DNA from: Planctomycetota bacterium
GTDB lineage: Bacteria > Planctomycetota > UBA11346
Length of the DNA: 64,000 nt
Assembly (NCBI GenBank): GCA_016745075.1
Contig: JADGDD010000010.1
Coordinates: forward strand, 62,001 to 126,000
Direction: 5' to 3'
Below the pieces are notes generated by a model, which saw only the letters and a program-made list of their open reading frames with translations, had not been told where the DNA came from and searched no databases. The position numbers and the translations under genes are program-made. Shown here in pieces: positions 45,601-54,037 of the stretch; within the stretch, counting starts at the first letter, position 1; each line of letters opens with the position of its first letter.

Positions 45601-45795
45601 CAGTGTTTCTTGATCAGGATTATGAGTCGCACTCAGATCAACAGCAGGGTTTTCAAAATGTATAACGCCACCATTGGTGCCGTTAATACCGTCTGTGCCA
45701 TCTTTTGTGTCGCAGCCAGTCATACTGACAAGGGTCATGGTAGCGGTGAGACCAGCGGTCACCAAGCGAGAAGCTTTGGAATGGGTCCAGAGCAT
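42643..45795 (-). CDS. Large lipoprotein: choice-of-anchor-I domain with inserted phytase/esterase-like propeller
   Basis: 1050 residues from the ATG behind AAGGAGG. The signal sequence ends in SMTGC, a lipobox. The N-terminal and C-terminal parts have beta-propeller motifs of the choice-of-anchor-I group (ARSAEILAFDPVTSKIFVTDG; LLVANEGEPNETYTKDPEGSVTIIDI; TANEGDARL; GPEGLALI). Between them, about residues 170-600, lies an esterase-like-activity-of-phytase region (GLDSEGLVAL, YVSDEYGPHIVHYNSEG, INPFAG). It also has a GTDGINGTNGG collagen-like stub after the lipid anchor. Phosphate-ester hydrolysis at the cell surface is a plausible role, not proven. Confidence 0.8.
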   Translation of the reverse strand: MLWTHSKASRLVTAGLTATMTLVSMTGCDTKDGTDGINGTNGGVIHFENPAVDLSATHNPDQETLLTRTHAVSADSARSAEILAFDPVTSKIFVTDGSDKLQVFTIATDGSLAFEQIIDLSAQGHGAQSVTVVPNAIANGQSLVAVALSRTTEKVDMWNSGYGSGMAKVPTSATEYATDAWYLMSDRGANIGVDQGKFKGKIFPDPTFTPRIAKFEKQADGSLKKTETILFKRPDGTPITGLPNDGSTNTGEDAIDLNGTVLGTDSYGLDSEGLVALWDAASNKPHFYVSDEYGPHIVHYNSEGVELGRINPFAGTGEWVGKTLPLVYGKRRANSGMECLTYVPATEGPNSEAWLVGLMQRTMYVSTDSRKFDEDLLGDALSTTHDLRKSPVTRLLMIPADPTSSSSPKEYIYLRDQSSSSNDNQSTSEIRYVSGSAGAKFVVLERDGASQGKKELWETDISAATNVFESLSSEYGKTLSFDLDNDADLDSLSIEMAGCGISDAVLTTAEASTRLSGLGITVATKAMVLDIQSLPYGHDKAEGFVIIGDYADKKFAFSNDDDFGFDSNDEGIPFQKTIDHDKDASTPDITDHPFVVTVTNGTLDGRYGYPENSWEEIVAGNNKYGHHVFGVVALINASNLAGGIYGTYPAGALPDMITTTSDAKHLLVANEGEPNETYTKDPEGSVTIIDISDNASGTWSKATTIRFTDKDFPASFRNLGPHGTSNAQDAEPEYITSNNGKAYVTLQENNALAIIDIEKATVDRIVNLGYKDGTASGNEFDASNKDDAIALRKWPVLMMYQPDSIASLVIDGKTWLFTANEGDARLRPNEETIKDSNGAWIEEGALFSEETRVGKVRLDAQSFINWKSTLQDNAELGRLKMSTAQGDLDNDGDFDRLYVYGARSFSVWDGNTGALTWDSGNAFAQILATRAPDYFNANSDKKDDRSDDKGAEPEAILAAHIDGHNLVFIGLERAGGIMVYNVDTPTNPVFKQFLHTAGDYGPEGLALIKKADSPTGKNMLLVGNEKSDSIVVYTIDVTAKDILTAPTANN

Positions 45796-46063
45796 GTGTA
45801 CGTCCTCCTTAATAGGATAAAAATGAAGGAGTAACTTATTGAAACACGCTAGCTGTATCAAATAAAGATCTTTGACCGAAGGAAGAGTAAATCTTTTCTA
45901 AAAACAAAAAGTATAAAGAAAGTTGATAATATGAGGTGTATTTATTTTCACTATCTTTATGAAGTCTTTATCTACGTGCATACACTCAATCTCATTATTA
46001 ACGTGAGTAGTACCTTGGGCATGCTTGCCCGCTTGGTCCTACATTTCCCTAAAGGATTATTTT

Positions 46064-46636
46064 ATGCTCCGCATAATTGCTCTTACTCTCTGCTTAGCCG
46101 CGCTTGCGTGCACAGGTTGTACAAGTCGGTCATCATCTGAAAAACATTGCGTATCTACCGCAGAAGCTGCTGCACCAAGCGTAGAATATCATGAGCATTG
46201 GCATAATGATAGATTGTATGTTATTGGTTGTTCAGACGAATTAGCGAAATTCAAAAAAGCAGGCCATTTGCCATACACCAAGACACTTATTGGTGGCGGC
46301 CCGAACGGCAAGACTGTTGTTATTGAAAACCGTACTAAGATCAATGGAGACAAAGCTGCCGCTGCTGCTTACAATAAAGCGCTTTTTGCGGCATATAATG
46401 AACAGTACCCATTCTATCGTGAGATGAAACATGATGGACGTATTTATGTGCTGGGCAATAGCGCAACCTTTAAATCTTTTCTTACCGCACCACATTTGGC
46501 ATATACGAAAACATATATTCGTAAAGGTGATAACAACGAAACCTTAATATTTGAACATGAGAAAAAAGGTAATGATTTGCTCAAGCGTTTAGTACGTCGT
46601 TATAATGAAAAACACGGCAGTACTTTAAACTACTAA
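46064..46636 (+). CDS. Small lipoprotein of unknown function
   Basis: 190 residues from the ATG behind AAAGGA. The signal peptide ends LACTGC (lipobox). The body is two copies of a related motif: RLYVIGCSDELAKFKKAGHLPYTKTLIGGGPNGKTVVIEN and, 80 residues later, RIYVLGNSATFKSFLTAPHLAYTKTYIRKGDNNETLIFE (given in outline). This marks an internal duplication of about 75-80 residues. No family is recognised. A GGGC-N6-GCCC dyad (46017-46030) lies 34 bp upstream. Confidence 0.8.
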   Translation: MLRIIALTLCLAALACTGCTSRSSSEKHCVSTAEAAAPSVEYHEHWHNDRLYVIGCSDELAKFKKAGHLPYTKTLIGGGPNGKTVVIENRTKINGDKAAAAAYNKALFAAYNEQYPFYREMKHDGRIYVLGNSATFKSFLTAPHLAYTKTYIRKGDNNETLIFEHEKKGNDLLKRLVRRYNEKHGSTLNY

Positions 46637-46714
46637 AATAATAACGTTGGCAGTAAGGGGAAGACCCTACATTTCAATACGAAAGCAAGCGGCGTTATCA
46701 TTTGTTTATCCACT

Positions 46715-46744
46715 CCTCCCGAAAAATATTTCGGGAGGTTTTTT
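46715..46744 (+). terminator. Rho-independent terminator after the small lipoprotein gene
   Basis: CCTCCCGAAA pairs with TTTCGGGAGG (46715-46724 with 46729-46738), loop AATA, followed by six T. Strong plus-strand terminator. Confidence 0.95.
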
Positions 46745-46780
46745 CTGCCCATTTTTTCAAAACAGGTCTTCCACTTTATA

Positions 46781-48271
46781 TTATTTGTTTTTTGGCAGAG
46801 CTGCTCGGATAATTTTTTCAATGTCTGTACAGCCTGTTTTCTGTTGGTACTGAAAACATAACGTTAATGCTTTGCCAAGTTTTTTCCCAGGCTTCATATT
46901 GTGAGCGATAAGATGACGGCCTTGAACAAGTGGGGTAATGCTACATGTTTCGGCAAGTGAGGTCATCGTATTCACAAATGTTTGAATATCGTTTTCAGTA
47001 TCCTGTTCGGTGGTTCTGCCGCGTTGGTCAGCGCGTGCGATGTCTGCGAGTGCTGTTATTGGGCATGTGGCTTTGTGCAGTCTGTAGGCTAGTCGCCGAT
47101 AGGCAGCGGGGCCTGCGTTTTGTTGTGGGAAGCAGATAGGTTTGAGATGGTGCTCTACGAGGGCGCAGACTAAATCGGTTAAGGCATTGGGCGCTTTGAT
47201 GGATTGTAACAATGAGACGGTGGGTGTGAGACCTGCTTTTTCATGGCCGCGTGCGGTGTAGTGATCGCGCTCAGTAAGGTAGACGGTGGTTTTGGGTTTG
47301 CCAAGATCGTGGCAAAGCGCGGCGAAAAATAAAAGTGCATTGTTGGCATGGTCTGTTCCACGTAATTGCGCGGCTTCTTGGCAGACGAGTGCGGTGTGTA
47401 CGTAGACATCGCCTTCGGGATGATAGGTGGTTGATTGGGGAACATCACGCAAGGCATCAAGCTCAGGAAAATAGTGAAGGAGGTTGGCATCTTCTAAACA
47501 GAGAAAGGCAAGAACGGGTTCAACGCTTTTGCGAGCAATAGTATGCCATTCAGTCCACAGACGTTCTGCTGATAATTCTCGTAAATTCTGCTGGCACATT
47601 AGTGTGAGTAATTCTTCGTCCGGTAGAAAACCAAGGGTGGCGGCAAAACGAACAGCACGTAATGCGCGCAGAGGGTCATCACCAAATGTGTTTGTATCAA
47701 CGGCGCGTAGTCGTCCAGCTTGTAAATCTGCACGGCCATGAAAAGGATCTATAATGTCACCAGTTAATGGGTCCAGAGATAAGGCATTAATGGTGAGATC
47801 GCGTCGTCTGGCAGCATCTTCATAGGAGAGGAAGGGGTCGCAGTCTACTGTAAACCCGCGATGACCATGGCCTGTTTTGCTGTCAGTGCGTGGGAGACTA
47901 AAATCCACATCTAGACCATGAATAAGCCATACGCCAAATTGCTCGCCAACGGTAGAGACCGTTCCAAATTGTTTTAAGACGGTGGTTAATTGTTCAGGGC
48001 TGAGGCCAAAAACTTCAATATCAATATCTTTGCTTTGGTGGCCAAGTAAACAATCACGAACGTAGCCGCCAACAATCAAGGCTCGCCCACCTACTTGTTG
48101 AATAGCGATGCAAATAGTACGAATACGTTTCTGTTCTGCTGTTGTCTCTGGTAGTGGTGTAATCTGTTCTGTTAATTGGTCTGGTTTACGTGCCCAGATG
48201 GTTGCTGGGGTAAAGGCACTGTTGACTCGTTGCATAAATGCACTGTTGGGAAGCACAACTTGGTAGCGCAT
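46781..48271 (-). CDS. CCA-adding/poly(A) polymerase-family nucleotidyltransferase with HD domain
   Basis: 496 residues. The head domain has GGYVRDCLLG (residues about 62-71), KDIDIEVFG with the catalytic Asp pair, and the RRD region ARRRDLTINAL. The neck follows with FGDDPLRALRAVRFAATL. The C-terminal HD domain (ALCHDLGKPK, HEKAG, VEHHLKP) is like that of bacterial CCA enzymes with phosphatase activity. It adds or repairs the tRNA CCA tail. The start overlaps the stop of the AraC-type gene. A leading segment of about 50 residues is longer than usual. Confidence 0.92.
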   Translation of the reverse strand: MRYQVVLPNSAFMQRVNSAFTPATIWARKPDQLTEQITPLPETTAEQKRIRTICIAIQQVGGRALIVGGYVRDCLLGHQSKDIDIEVFGLSPEQLTTVLKQFGTVSTVGEQFGVWLIHGLDVDFSLPRTDSKTGHGHRGFTVDCDPFLSYEDAARRRDLTINALSLDPLTGDIIDPFHGRADLQAGRLRAVDTNTFGDDPLRALRAVRFAATLGFLPDEELLTLMCQQNLRELSAERLWTEWHTIARKSVEPVLAFLCLEDANLLHYFPELDALRDVPQSTTYHPEGDVYVHTALVCQEAAQLRGTDHANNALLFFAALCHDLGKPKTTVYLTERDHYTARGHEKAGLTPTVSLLQSIKAPNALTDLVCALVEHHLKPICFPQQNAGPAAYRRLAYRLHKATCPITALADIARADQRGRTTEQDTENDIQTFVNTMTSLAETCSITPLVQGRHLIAHNMKPGKKLGKALTLCFQYQQKTGCTDIEKIIRAALPKNK

Positions 48272-49098
48272 CAGTGTTCTCTCGTTTTATAGCGTAAAAT
48301 GCGTTGATAGGCGCGTGGGGTCATGCCAACGTGTTGTTTAAATTGTCTGGTAAAAATTGATGTTTCTGCATAGCCCAATTCTGCTGCAACGGCTTGTACT
48401 TGTTTACTTTGCAGCAAAAACCGTGCTCGTTCAATTTTTTTGCAAATACGAAATATCGTTGGCGATACGCCCATGTGTTCATGAAAGCGTTTGTTGAATG
48501 TGGAATAGGCTATGCCAACTTTTTCGGCAACATCGTGCATACGTAATGGTTTATCGAGAGAGCTGGCCAGTATGGTGCGGGCACGTTGTAGACGGCTTTC
48601 ACTGCTAATAGGCAAGTGGCGTTTTTCACGGCAGTGTTGAATAAAATCTAAGCATTGAATCAGTAAGCGGCTTGGATCAACAGAAAGATCTCGCATGGCA
48701 TTTATAAGCTCACACATAGAGTGTGGAATTGTATCTGTGTATGGTGCATGCCAAGATTGTGTCTCAAGACGAATGAGGCCAGATTGGGTAATAGTGTCGA
48801 CGATTTCTTGCTGAAGGGTGACATAACATTCAGCAAAATCTGGGCTGCGTTCATGGGCATGAGGAACGCCATTTTGGTAGTGTTCAATACAACTGCCAGG
48901 CCCCACTATAAAATTATGTTCACCATAGCTATAACGTGCTTGTCCACGAATAATATAATTCATACCGTAACTTTTGTTTTGCTCGGTTCGTTCTGGCGAT
49001 GTTGTATTAAACCCTGCCATCATGCCACCAAGCTGGCCGAGTGGCAGTAGTTGTCGGAAGTCGGTGTCGTTCAGTGGAAAAGGGTGGGGTTTAGACAT
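48271..49098 (-). CDS. AraC-family transcriptional regulator
   Basis: 275 residues from MSKPHPFPLND; in-frame ATGs at 49119 and 49185 are alternatives. An N-terminal AraC cupin-like domain (YIIRGQARYSYGEHNFIVGPGSCIEH) precedes the double helix-turn-helix (MHDVAEKVGIAYSTFNKRFHEH and AVAAELGYAETSIFTRQFKQH, ending TPRAYQ). It resembles regulators of sugar utilisation. It overlaps the 3' end of the PanE-like gene by 8 bp and the 5' end of the nucleotidyltransferase gene by 1 bp, so it is translated within a run of housekeeping-type genes. The target is unknown. Confidence 0.88.
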   Translation of the reverse strand: MSKPHPFPLNDTDFRQLLPLGQLGGMMAGFNTTSPERTEQNKSYGMNYIIRGQARYSYGEHNFIVGPGSCIEHYQNGVPHAHERSPDFAECYVTLQQEIVDTITQSGLIRLETQSWHAPYTDTIPHSMCELINAMRDLSVDPSRLLIQCLDFIQHCREKRHLPISSESRLQRARTILASSLDKPLRMHDVAEKVGIAYSTFNKRFHEHMGVSPTIFRICKKIERARFLLQSKQVQAVAAELGYAETSIFTRQFKQHVGMTPRAYQRILRYKTREH

Positions 49099-50026
49099 GG
49101 GTTTGAGCTGAGTTGCCATAGAGAAAATGAAGTTGGGCATACATGCTAGCAAGTGCTGGTGTTGAGAGTTTGGCTTGCTTGGCATAAGCGAGCGGTGCGC
49201 CTAAAATAGAGTCTATTTCTAAAGGGCGATTTTGATCTGCATCTACTTTCATGCTGGTTGCGTAGGGTACCATTTTTTCAGTGTTGTGAATCATGGCATC
49301 GATCATTTTATCTGGAAGGATTCTGTTATCTGCTGCTGCGATAGTCTGTACTTCAGTCATGAGGATGCGCACGAGTTCAGCGCAGGATGGGTTTGCAAGG
49401 AGTGCATCTGTATGGGCATCGAGTAATACGGAGAGTGCATTAAATGGCACATTCCATAAGAGTTTTTTCCAACGGGCTTGTAATAGATCTTCTGCTACCG
49501 TGACTTCTAGTTGTGCCGATTCGAGTGTGTGTTGTAGGTGGGATAAAGCATCTGTGGTACCAGCAGCGGAACGGTCATCTAACCAGTGGCCGATGGTCAT
49601 AAGGCCATAGTCGCTGTGGTGAATATGACCAGGTTGTATTTTTTGTGCGCAAATAAAACAGAGGCCACTCAAGAGAGGGTGGGAAATATATTGACGTATA
49701 TGTTCTTCTTCGCCAATACCATTTTGTAATAATAAAACACTGCCGTTGTCTGTAAGAAGCGGAGCAATATGCGGAAAGATGTGTGCATTGGCTGTTGTTT
49801 TGCAAGCAATGATAAGAAGGTCACAAGCAGGCATGTGTGCCATGTGTGCATGAGCGTTTACCTGTGGCAGGCGCATGTCACCAGCGCAGGAATCAATAAT
49901 AAGCCCATGTTCTACAACATGGGCGTAATCACTACGTATAAGATAATGAAGTTCATGACCAGCGCACTGTAAACGTGCGCCATAATAACCGCCTATGGCT
50001 CCTGTTCCAATAACTCCAATACGCAT
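49091..50026 (-). CDS. panE: 2-dehydropantoate 2-reductase, PanE/ApbA-like
   Basis: 311 residues. The Rossmann motif IGVIGTGAIGGYYGARL opens the protein. LLIIACKTTANAH, LLQNGIGEEEHI and the catalytic Lys region RWKKLLWNVPFNALSVL follow, as in ketopantoate reductase. It reduces ketopantoate to pantoate for coenzyme A synthesis. Paralogues of uncertain substrate are common, so the gene symbol is provisional. The start is 18 bp downstream of the SH3 gene stop, so co-transcription is likely. Confidence 0.85.
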   Translation of the reverse strand: MRIGVIGTGAIGGYYGARLQCAGHELHYLIRSDYAHVVEHGLIIDSCAGDMRLPQVNAHAHMAHMPACDLLIIACKTTANAHIFPHIAPLLTDNGSVLLLQNGIGEEEHIRQYISHPLLSGLCFICAQKIQPGHIHHSDYGLMTIGHWLDDRSAAGTTDALSHLQHTLESAQLEVTVAEDLLQARWKKLLWNVPFNALSVLLDAHTDALLANPSCAELVRILMTEVQTIAAADNRILPDKMIDAMIHNTEKMVPYATSMKVDADQNRPLEIDSILGAPLAYAKQAKLSTPALASMYAQLHFLYGNSAQTHV

Positions 50027-50044
50027 AGCTCGTAATATTAGCTT

Positions 50045-51250
50045 TTAGCGAGCGAGGCGAATCTCATCGATGAGAATAAGTGGTACGCCACGATATTCTT
50101 CTGAGACTTCGTGGCTGACAATTTGCACTTCACCTTTAACGATAACACTGCGCCAGTGAAGGTCTTTCAGATTAATATCTGAATCTGCACGCACTTTAAC
50201 AAAGGCTTCCATGCCGTGGTCGCCGGTAATAGCATAACTTGCGCCAATGCCAGCTTCGTCTACTGGTTCTAGCCAGCCTTTGACGGTGCCGTCCATACCA
50301 ATCATATCATCATCGACGGTGCTGGTGGTTACGGCGGCTGTTGGGCTTGGTGTGACTGTTGTCTGTGGCTGTTGGGTTTGTTGTGTCACAACAGAAGTTG
50401 TTGTTTGGCTGGTTTGCTCTGTGGTGGTGCTTGGTGTAACAACATCTGGACGTTTTGCCTCAGCTGCTTGTTGTGTTTCTGGTTTGACCAGAGCACTGCC
50501 GTTTTTAGTTTGGACAACGCGCGCAATAACATTGCGCAGGCGTTGGGCCAATAATTGGGTGCGCAAATGTGGATGGTTTTCAACAACTTCATTTAATTGG
50601 TCGGAGAGGCTTACCCAATCACGACGCATCGCTTCTTGTGGATCTTGTTGCATTGCTTCGTAATAGTCTTGATAGGTAGCTTTGGCTTTTTGCCATATGT
50701 TTTCAATAGGTAAAGCACGTGGGGTAAGTTGCTGTGTGCTGGTTGTTGAATTAATGCCGCCAGTGGCGGTCATATCTAAGACACTTTTGTAGACATAGGC
50801 TACCGCGTTTGGTGGGTAAATAGCATACCAATCGGCAACCATTTCGCCAGACCATTCAACCATTTCGCCAGCACGTACTTGGGTAACCATGTCGCTGCCA
50901 ACGGTAGCATCGCGGCGGACATTGGCACCATCAACCATAATTTTAACAAGTTTTTTGCCGTTGCTGCTTGTTTCAGCGGTTTCCATAATGACACGTTTAT
51001 GTATCCAAGCCGTGCCAGAGCGTGGGAACTGAATGCTGTACCAACCGTCTTTGCCAGCAACAGGGCCAAAGACGTTCACTGTTTGGCCGCGTTTCATGGT
51101 AACAATAACATTGGCTTTTGTTGTTGGTCCGTAGCGCACATTACCGTTCACACGCATGGCAACAGGGGTGCCGCTATTTTCAACTGCAACAAGAGCAGAA
51201 GAAAGCGTACAACAAATAAGGGCTACAACTGAAATACGAGCAATGCTCAT
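50045..51250 (-). CDS. Exported protein with tandem bacterial SH3 domains
   Basis: 401 residues behind GGAGAC. A signal peptide (MSIARISVVALICCTLSSALVA) precedes two SH3b domains: VNGNVRYGPTTKANVIVTMKRGQTVNVFG and VDGANVRRDATVGSDMVTQVRAGEMVEWSG (in outline). A Thr/Gln-rich linker (about 255-320) follows, then a C-terminal beta-rich region (VKGWLEPVDEAGIGASYAITG) of unknown fold. SH3b domains bind peptidoglycan or peptides, so a cell-wall role is likely. Function not known. Confidence 0.82.
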   Translation of the reverse strand: MSIARISVVALICCTLSSALVAVENSGTPVAMRVNGNVRYGPTTKANVIVTMKRGQTVNVFGPVAGKDGWYSIQFPRSGTAWIHKRVIMETAETSSNGKKLVKIMVDGANVRRDATVGSDMVTQVRAGEMVEWSGEMVADWYAIYPPNAVAYVYKSVLDMTATGGINSTTSTQQLTPRALPIENIWQKAKATYQDYYEAMQQDPQEAMRRDWVSLSDQLNEVVENHPHLRTQLLAQRLRNVIARVVQTKNGSALVKPETQQAAEAKRPDVVTPSTTTEQTSQTTTSVVTQQTQQPQTTVTPSPTAAVTTSTVDDDMIGMDGTVKGWLEPVDEAGIGASYAITGDHGMEAFVKVRADSDINLKDLHWRSVIVKGEVQIVSHEVSEEYRGVPLILIDEIRLAR

Positions 51251-51515
51251 GATGGTCTCCTCAAACAAGTAGAGCCGCGCAACTCACCAATGAGTCACGC
51301 TAAGGACGAAACATGCTAACGAGCCATCCGGCGCATGCTAGCAGGAGAATTATTTGGAAAAAGGTGTTTCCTTGGGCGGGTGTGGCAATTGAATGAACAG
51401 TGCCGGTCTGTGTTGGCAGAGTTTTTATTGAGTGAGCTACAGTCTGAATGAAGCATCTTTTGCCTTGCCTCTGCCTCGACCTACGGAGAATCCGCAAACA
51501 TAGAGGAGAAGTTGC

Positions 51516-52364
51516 ATGGTTCTAGATAGACTGCGCTGGGGCGGTGGACGCCGTGATCCAAAGAAGATTCCTGATGGTTTGTGGGTAAAGTGCCCAGCTT
51601 GTCAGAAAACGGTCTATCAGCGGCTTGTGGAAGAACAGTCAGATACCTGTCCAGAATGTGGGCATCATTTCCCTATGATAGCGCAGCGGCGTATCGCCTC
51701 ATTGATTGATGATGGTACGTGGGAAGAATGGGATGCGGCTATAACCAGCGCAAACCCGTTGGAATTTACGGACTCAAAACCGTATCCGAAGCGTATAGCG
51801 CAAGCAATTGATAAAACAGGACTTAACGAAGCTGTTGTTACTGGTGTTGGCAATATTAATGGTCAGCGCACAGGTCTTGGAGTGATGGACTTCCGTTTCA
51901 ATGGCGGTTCTATGGGGTCTGCTGTTGGCGAGAAGTTAGCGCGGCAAGTCGAGCGTTCTACAGATGAGAACATCCCAGCTATTATTATTAGTGCTTCTGG
52001 TGGTGCCCGTATGCAAGAAGGCATCCTGTCGCTTATGCAAATGGCTAAAGTCAGTGGCGCACTTGCTCGCCATAGTGATGCGGGTTTGCCATATATCAGT
52101 ATTCTTACGCGCCCAACCTTTGGTGGTGTAACCGCTAGTTTTGCGACCTTGGGTGATATTAACATTGCCGAGCCAAAAGCCTTAATCGGTTTTGCGGGGC
52201 CAACGGTTATTAAAACGACTATTAAACAGGATTTGCCAGAAGGGTTCCAGACAGCAGAGTTTTGTCTGGAGCATGGGCAGGTAGATCTCATTGTGCACCG
52301 CCAAGATATGAAACAAGAAGTGAGTAGGTTGCTCACATATTTAACAGCGTCCCAAACAAAATGA
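51516..52364 (+). CDS. accD: Acetyl-CoA carboxylase carboxyltransferase subunit beta
   Basis: 282 residues behind GGAGAAG. The N-terminal zinc ribbon is CPACQ and CPECGHHF (residues about 27-50). The carboxyltransferase core includes GGSMGSAVGEKL, IISASGGARMQEG and the crotonase-like loop RPTFGGVTASFATLGD. It pairs with AccA to transfer CO2 from carboxybiotin to acetyl-CoA in fatty-acid synthesis. AccA is not adjacent. Confidence 0.97.
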   Translation: MVLDRLRWGGGRRDPKKIPDGLWVKCPACQKTVYQRLVEEQSDTCPECGHHFPMIAQRRIASLIDDGTWEEWDAAITSANPLEFTDSKPYPKRIAQAIDKTGLNEAVVTGVGNINGQRTGLGVMDFRFNGGSMGSAVGEKLARQVERSTDENIPAIIISASGGARMQEGILSLMQMAKVSGALARHSDAGLPYISILTRPTFGGVTASFATLGDINIAEPKALIGFAGPTVIKTTIKQDLPEGFQTAEFCLEHGQVDLIVHRQDMKQEVSRLLTYLTASQTK

Positions 52365-52443
52365 GGGCGTGAATGAATAGGCTGTAGCCGAGGCACAGTC
52401 TTAAAAGCACAGTCGTGAAGGCGGCTGAAGAAAAGGAACACTC

Positions 52444-53607
52444 ATGACTGCTATAGAAGGTCTCGTTGGTTTACGTCCACATGTTGATTGTGTAGAAACA
52501 GTGAGTGCTCCGCCCTACGATGTTATCAAGCCCGGAACTGAATTAGAAACGCTTTTGCGTAGTCGTGAAGAGAGCCTCTTTCATGTCACGCTTGGTGATA
52601 CGCCAGTCGAATCATTACAAGAACTCATCAAGAATGAACGGTTGGTGACTGACGACGAACCTGCCTATTATGTCTATGAACAGTGTTATGGTACAGATGG
52701 TAGCCAACGTCGCCTTGGTGTTTTCGCTGCAACCGCGGTAACAGATTACGCAGAGCAACAGGTTATTCGCCATGAAAAAACCTTTGATGACAAAGTGCAA
52801 GGCCGCATTAAACTTACCCGTGATACTGGCTACACATTTGGCCCAGTTTTTTTGCTGACGCGCGCATCTATTAGCAGCGTATTGGAAGAGGTCTTAGCAA
52901 CAACAGAGCCACTCTACGCATTTACCACCGACCTCAATGGCATGACTGATTTGCACGGCATAGCCAACCGTATTGTACGTGTTCCGCAAGACAGCGAATC
53001 AGGCAAGAAGTTACAAGAACTTGTTGGTACAGAGCCGCTCTACATTGCCGACGGTCACCACCGTTATCATGCAGCACTGAAAAACGGCCAAACCCATGTC
53101 TTAAGCTATATTGTGGAAGACGCGCACATCCAAGCGTATAATCGTGTCATTACAGGTGAGCGTGAATTTGCAGCAATCAAAGATCAATTGCCATTAGAGC
53201 CTTGCGATAACTTTGTAACCCCAGAAAAACATTCTTTTTGTGTCTACACCGCCGAAGGTAGTTACATGCTGAAAGCACAAGAGGTGCCCAGTGATGTTGT
53301 TGGTCGCCTTGATTGTAGTATTTTAGAGCGAGAACTGTATCCATCACTTGGTTTGAACCATAGCCACATTGTGAACCCAGCCCATTTTGATTATTATGCA
53401 GAGTCCGAACTGGATACGATGAAGGCCTGTGTTGATAGCGGCACATACAATATAGCGGTAGCCCTGCACCCAGTATCTATAGACGAACTGATGTCCGTCG
53501 CTGATGCCGGACTGAATAATAGCGATATTGTTATGCCAGAAAAAAGCACCTTCTTTGCGCCGAAAATATTATCTGGATTATTTGTCTACAAACATCGTAT
53601 GAAGTAG
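52444..53607 (+). CDS. DUF1015-family protein
   Basis: 387 residues behind AAGGAA. Conserved features include VSAPPYDVI near residue 20, ESLFHVTLGD, the RHEKT region, and IADGHHRYHAAL. The C-terminal block contains DCSILE and LNHSHI. The family is widespread in PVC bacteria and others and often lies near phosphoglycerate dehydrogenase or aminotransferases. Molecular function remains unknown. It is 79 bp downstream of accD and may be co-transcribed. Confidence 0.9.
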   Translation: MTAIEGLVGLRPHVDCVETVSAPPYDVIKPGTELETLLRSREESLFHVTLGDTPVESLQELIKNERLVTDDEPAYYVYEQCYGTDGSQRRLGVFAATAVTDYAEQQVIRHEKTFDDKVQGRIKLTRDTGYTFGPVFLLTRASISSVLEEVLATTEPLYAFTTDLNGMTDLHGIANRIVRVPQDSESGKKLQELVGTEPLYIADGHHRYHAALKNGQTHVLSYIVEDAHIQAYNRVITGEREFAAIKDQLPLEPCDNFVTPEKHSFCVYTAEGSYMLKAQEVPSDVVGRLDCSILERELYPSLGLNHSHIVNPAHFDYYAESELDTMKACVDSGTYNIAVALHPVSIDELMSVADAGLNNSDIVMPEKSTFFAPKILSGLFVYKHRMK

Positions 53608-53620
53608 GGAAGTAATAAAG

Positions 53621-54001
53621 GTGTTCACCTATCCAAAATGGTTGTCTAATTATATCTTTTGGCTAGGGCTTATCCAGATACTTTCATTAAATATGGGTGG
53701 ATTTTTTTTGGTATTTTGGTCCAGTAAATTGGATAAGTCACAAGTCTATAAAGCAGGATTTATATATTATCTTCATTGGTTTGCGGTAATCGTTTCGTGT
53801 ATAGTACTAATTATTTCATTTACACCACTTCGATCAGAATTCAGCATAAGTATTTTTTCTCAGGAATTTAGTAACCCGCCTATGTGGCTTTTAGTACTGA
53901 TATCTGTTTTTGTCGGTACTGTATACGGTATCCCTTTATTGTATTTCAAACGAATAGACGACCAACAAGCATTTAATGGTGAATCTTCATCGGCATTATA
54001 A
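53621..54001 (+). CDS. Small membrane protein, hypothetical
   Basis: 126 residues with a GTG start and GGGAAG upstream. Three membrane helices are evident: WLGLIQILSLNMGGFFLVFW, FIYYLHWFAVIVSCIVLIIS (region), and MWLLVLISVFVGTVYGIPLL. AT-rich and biased in codon use compared with the flanking accD and topoisomerase genes. No family is recognised. It ends 36 bp before the convergent SUKH-like gene. Confidence 0.65.
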   Translation: MFTYPKWLSNYIFWLGLIQILSLNMGGFFLVFWSSKLDKSQVYKAGFIYYLHWFAVIVSCIVLIISFTPLRSEFSISIFSQEFSNPPMWLLVLISVFVGTVYGIPLLYFKRIDDQQAFNGESSSAL

Positions 54002-54037
54002 GACAACTAATTATAAATGAGTCTAGTTTGAGGTTAT

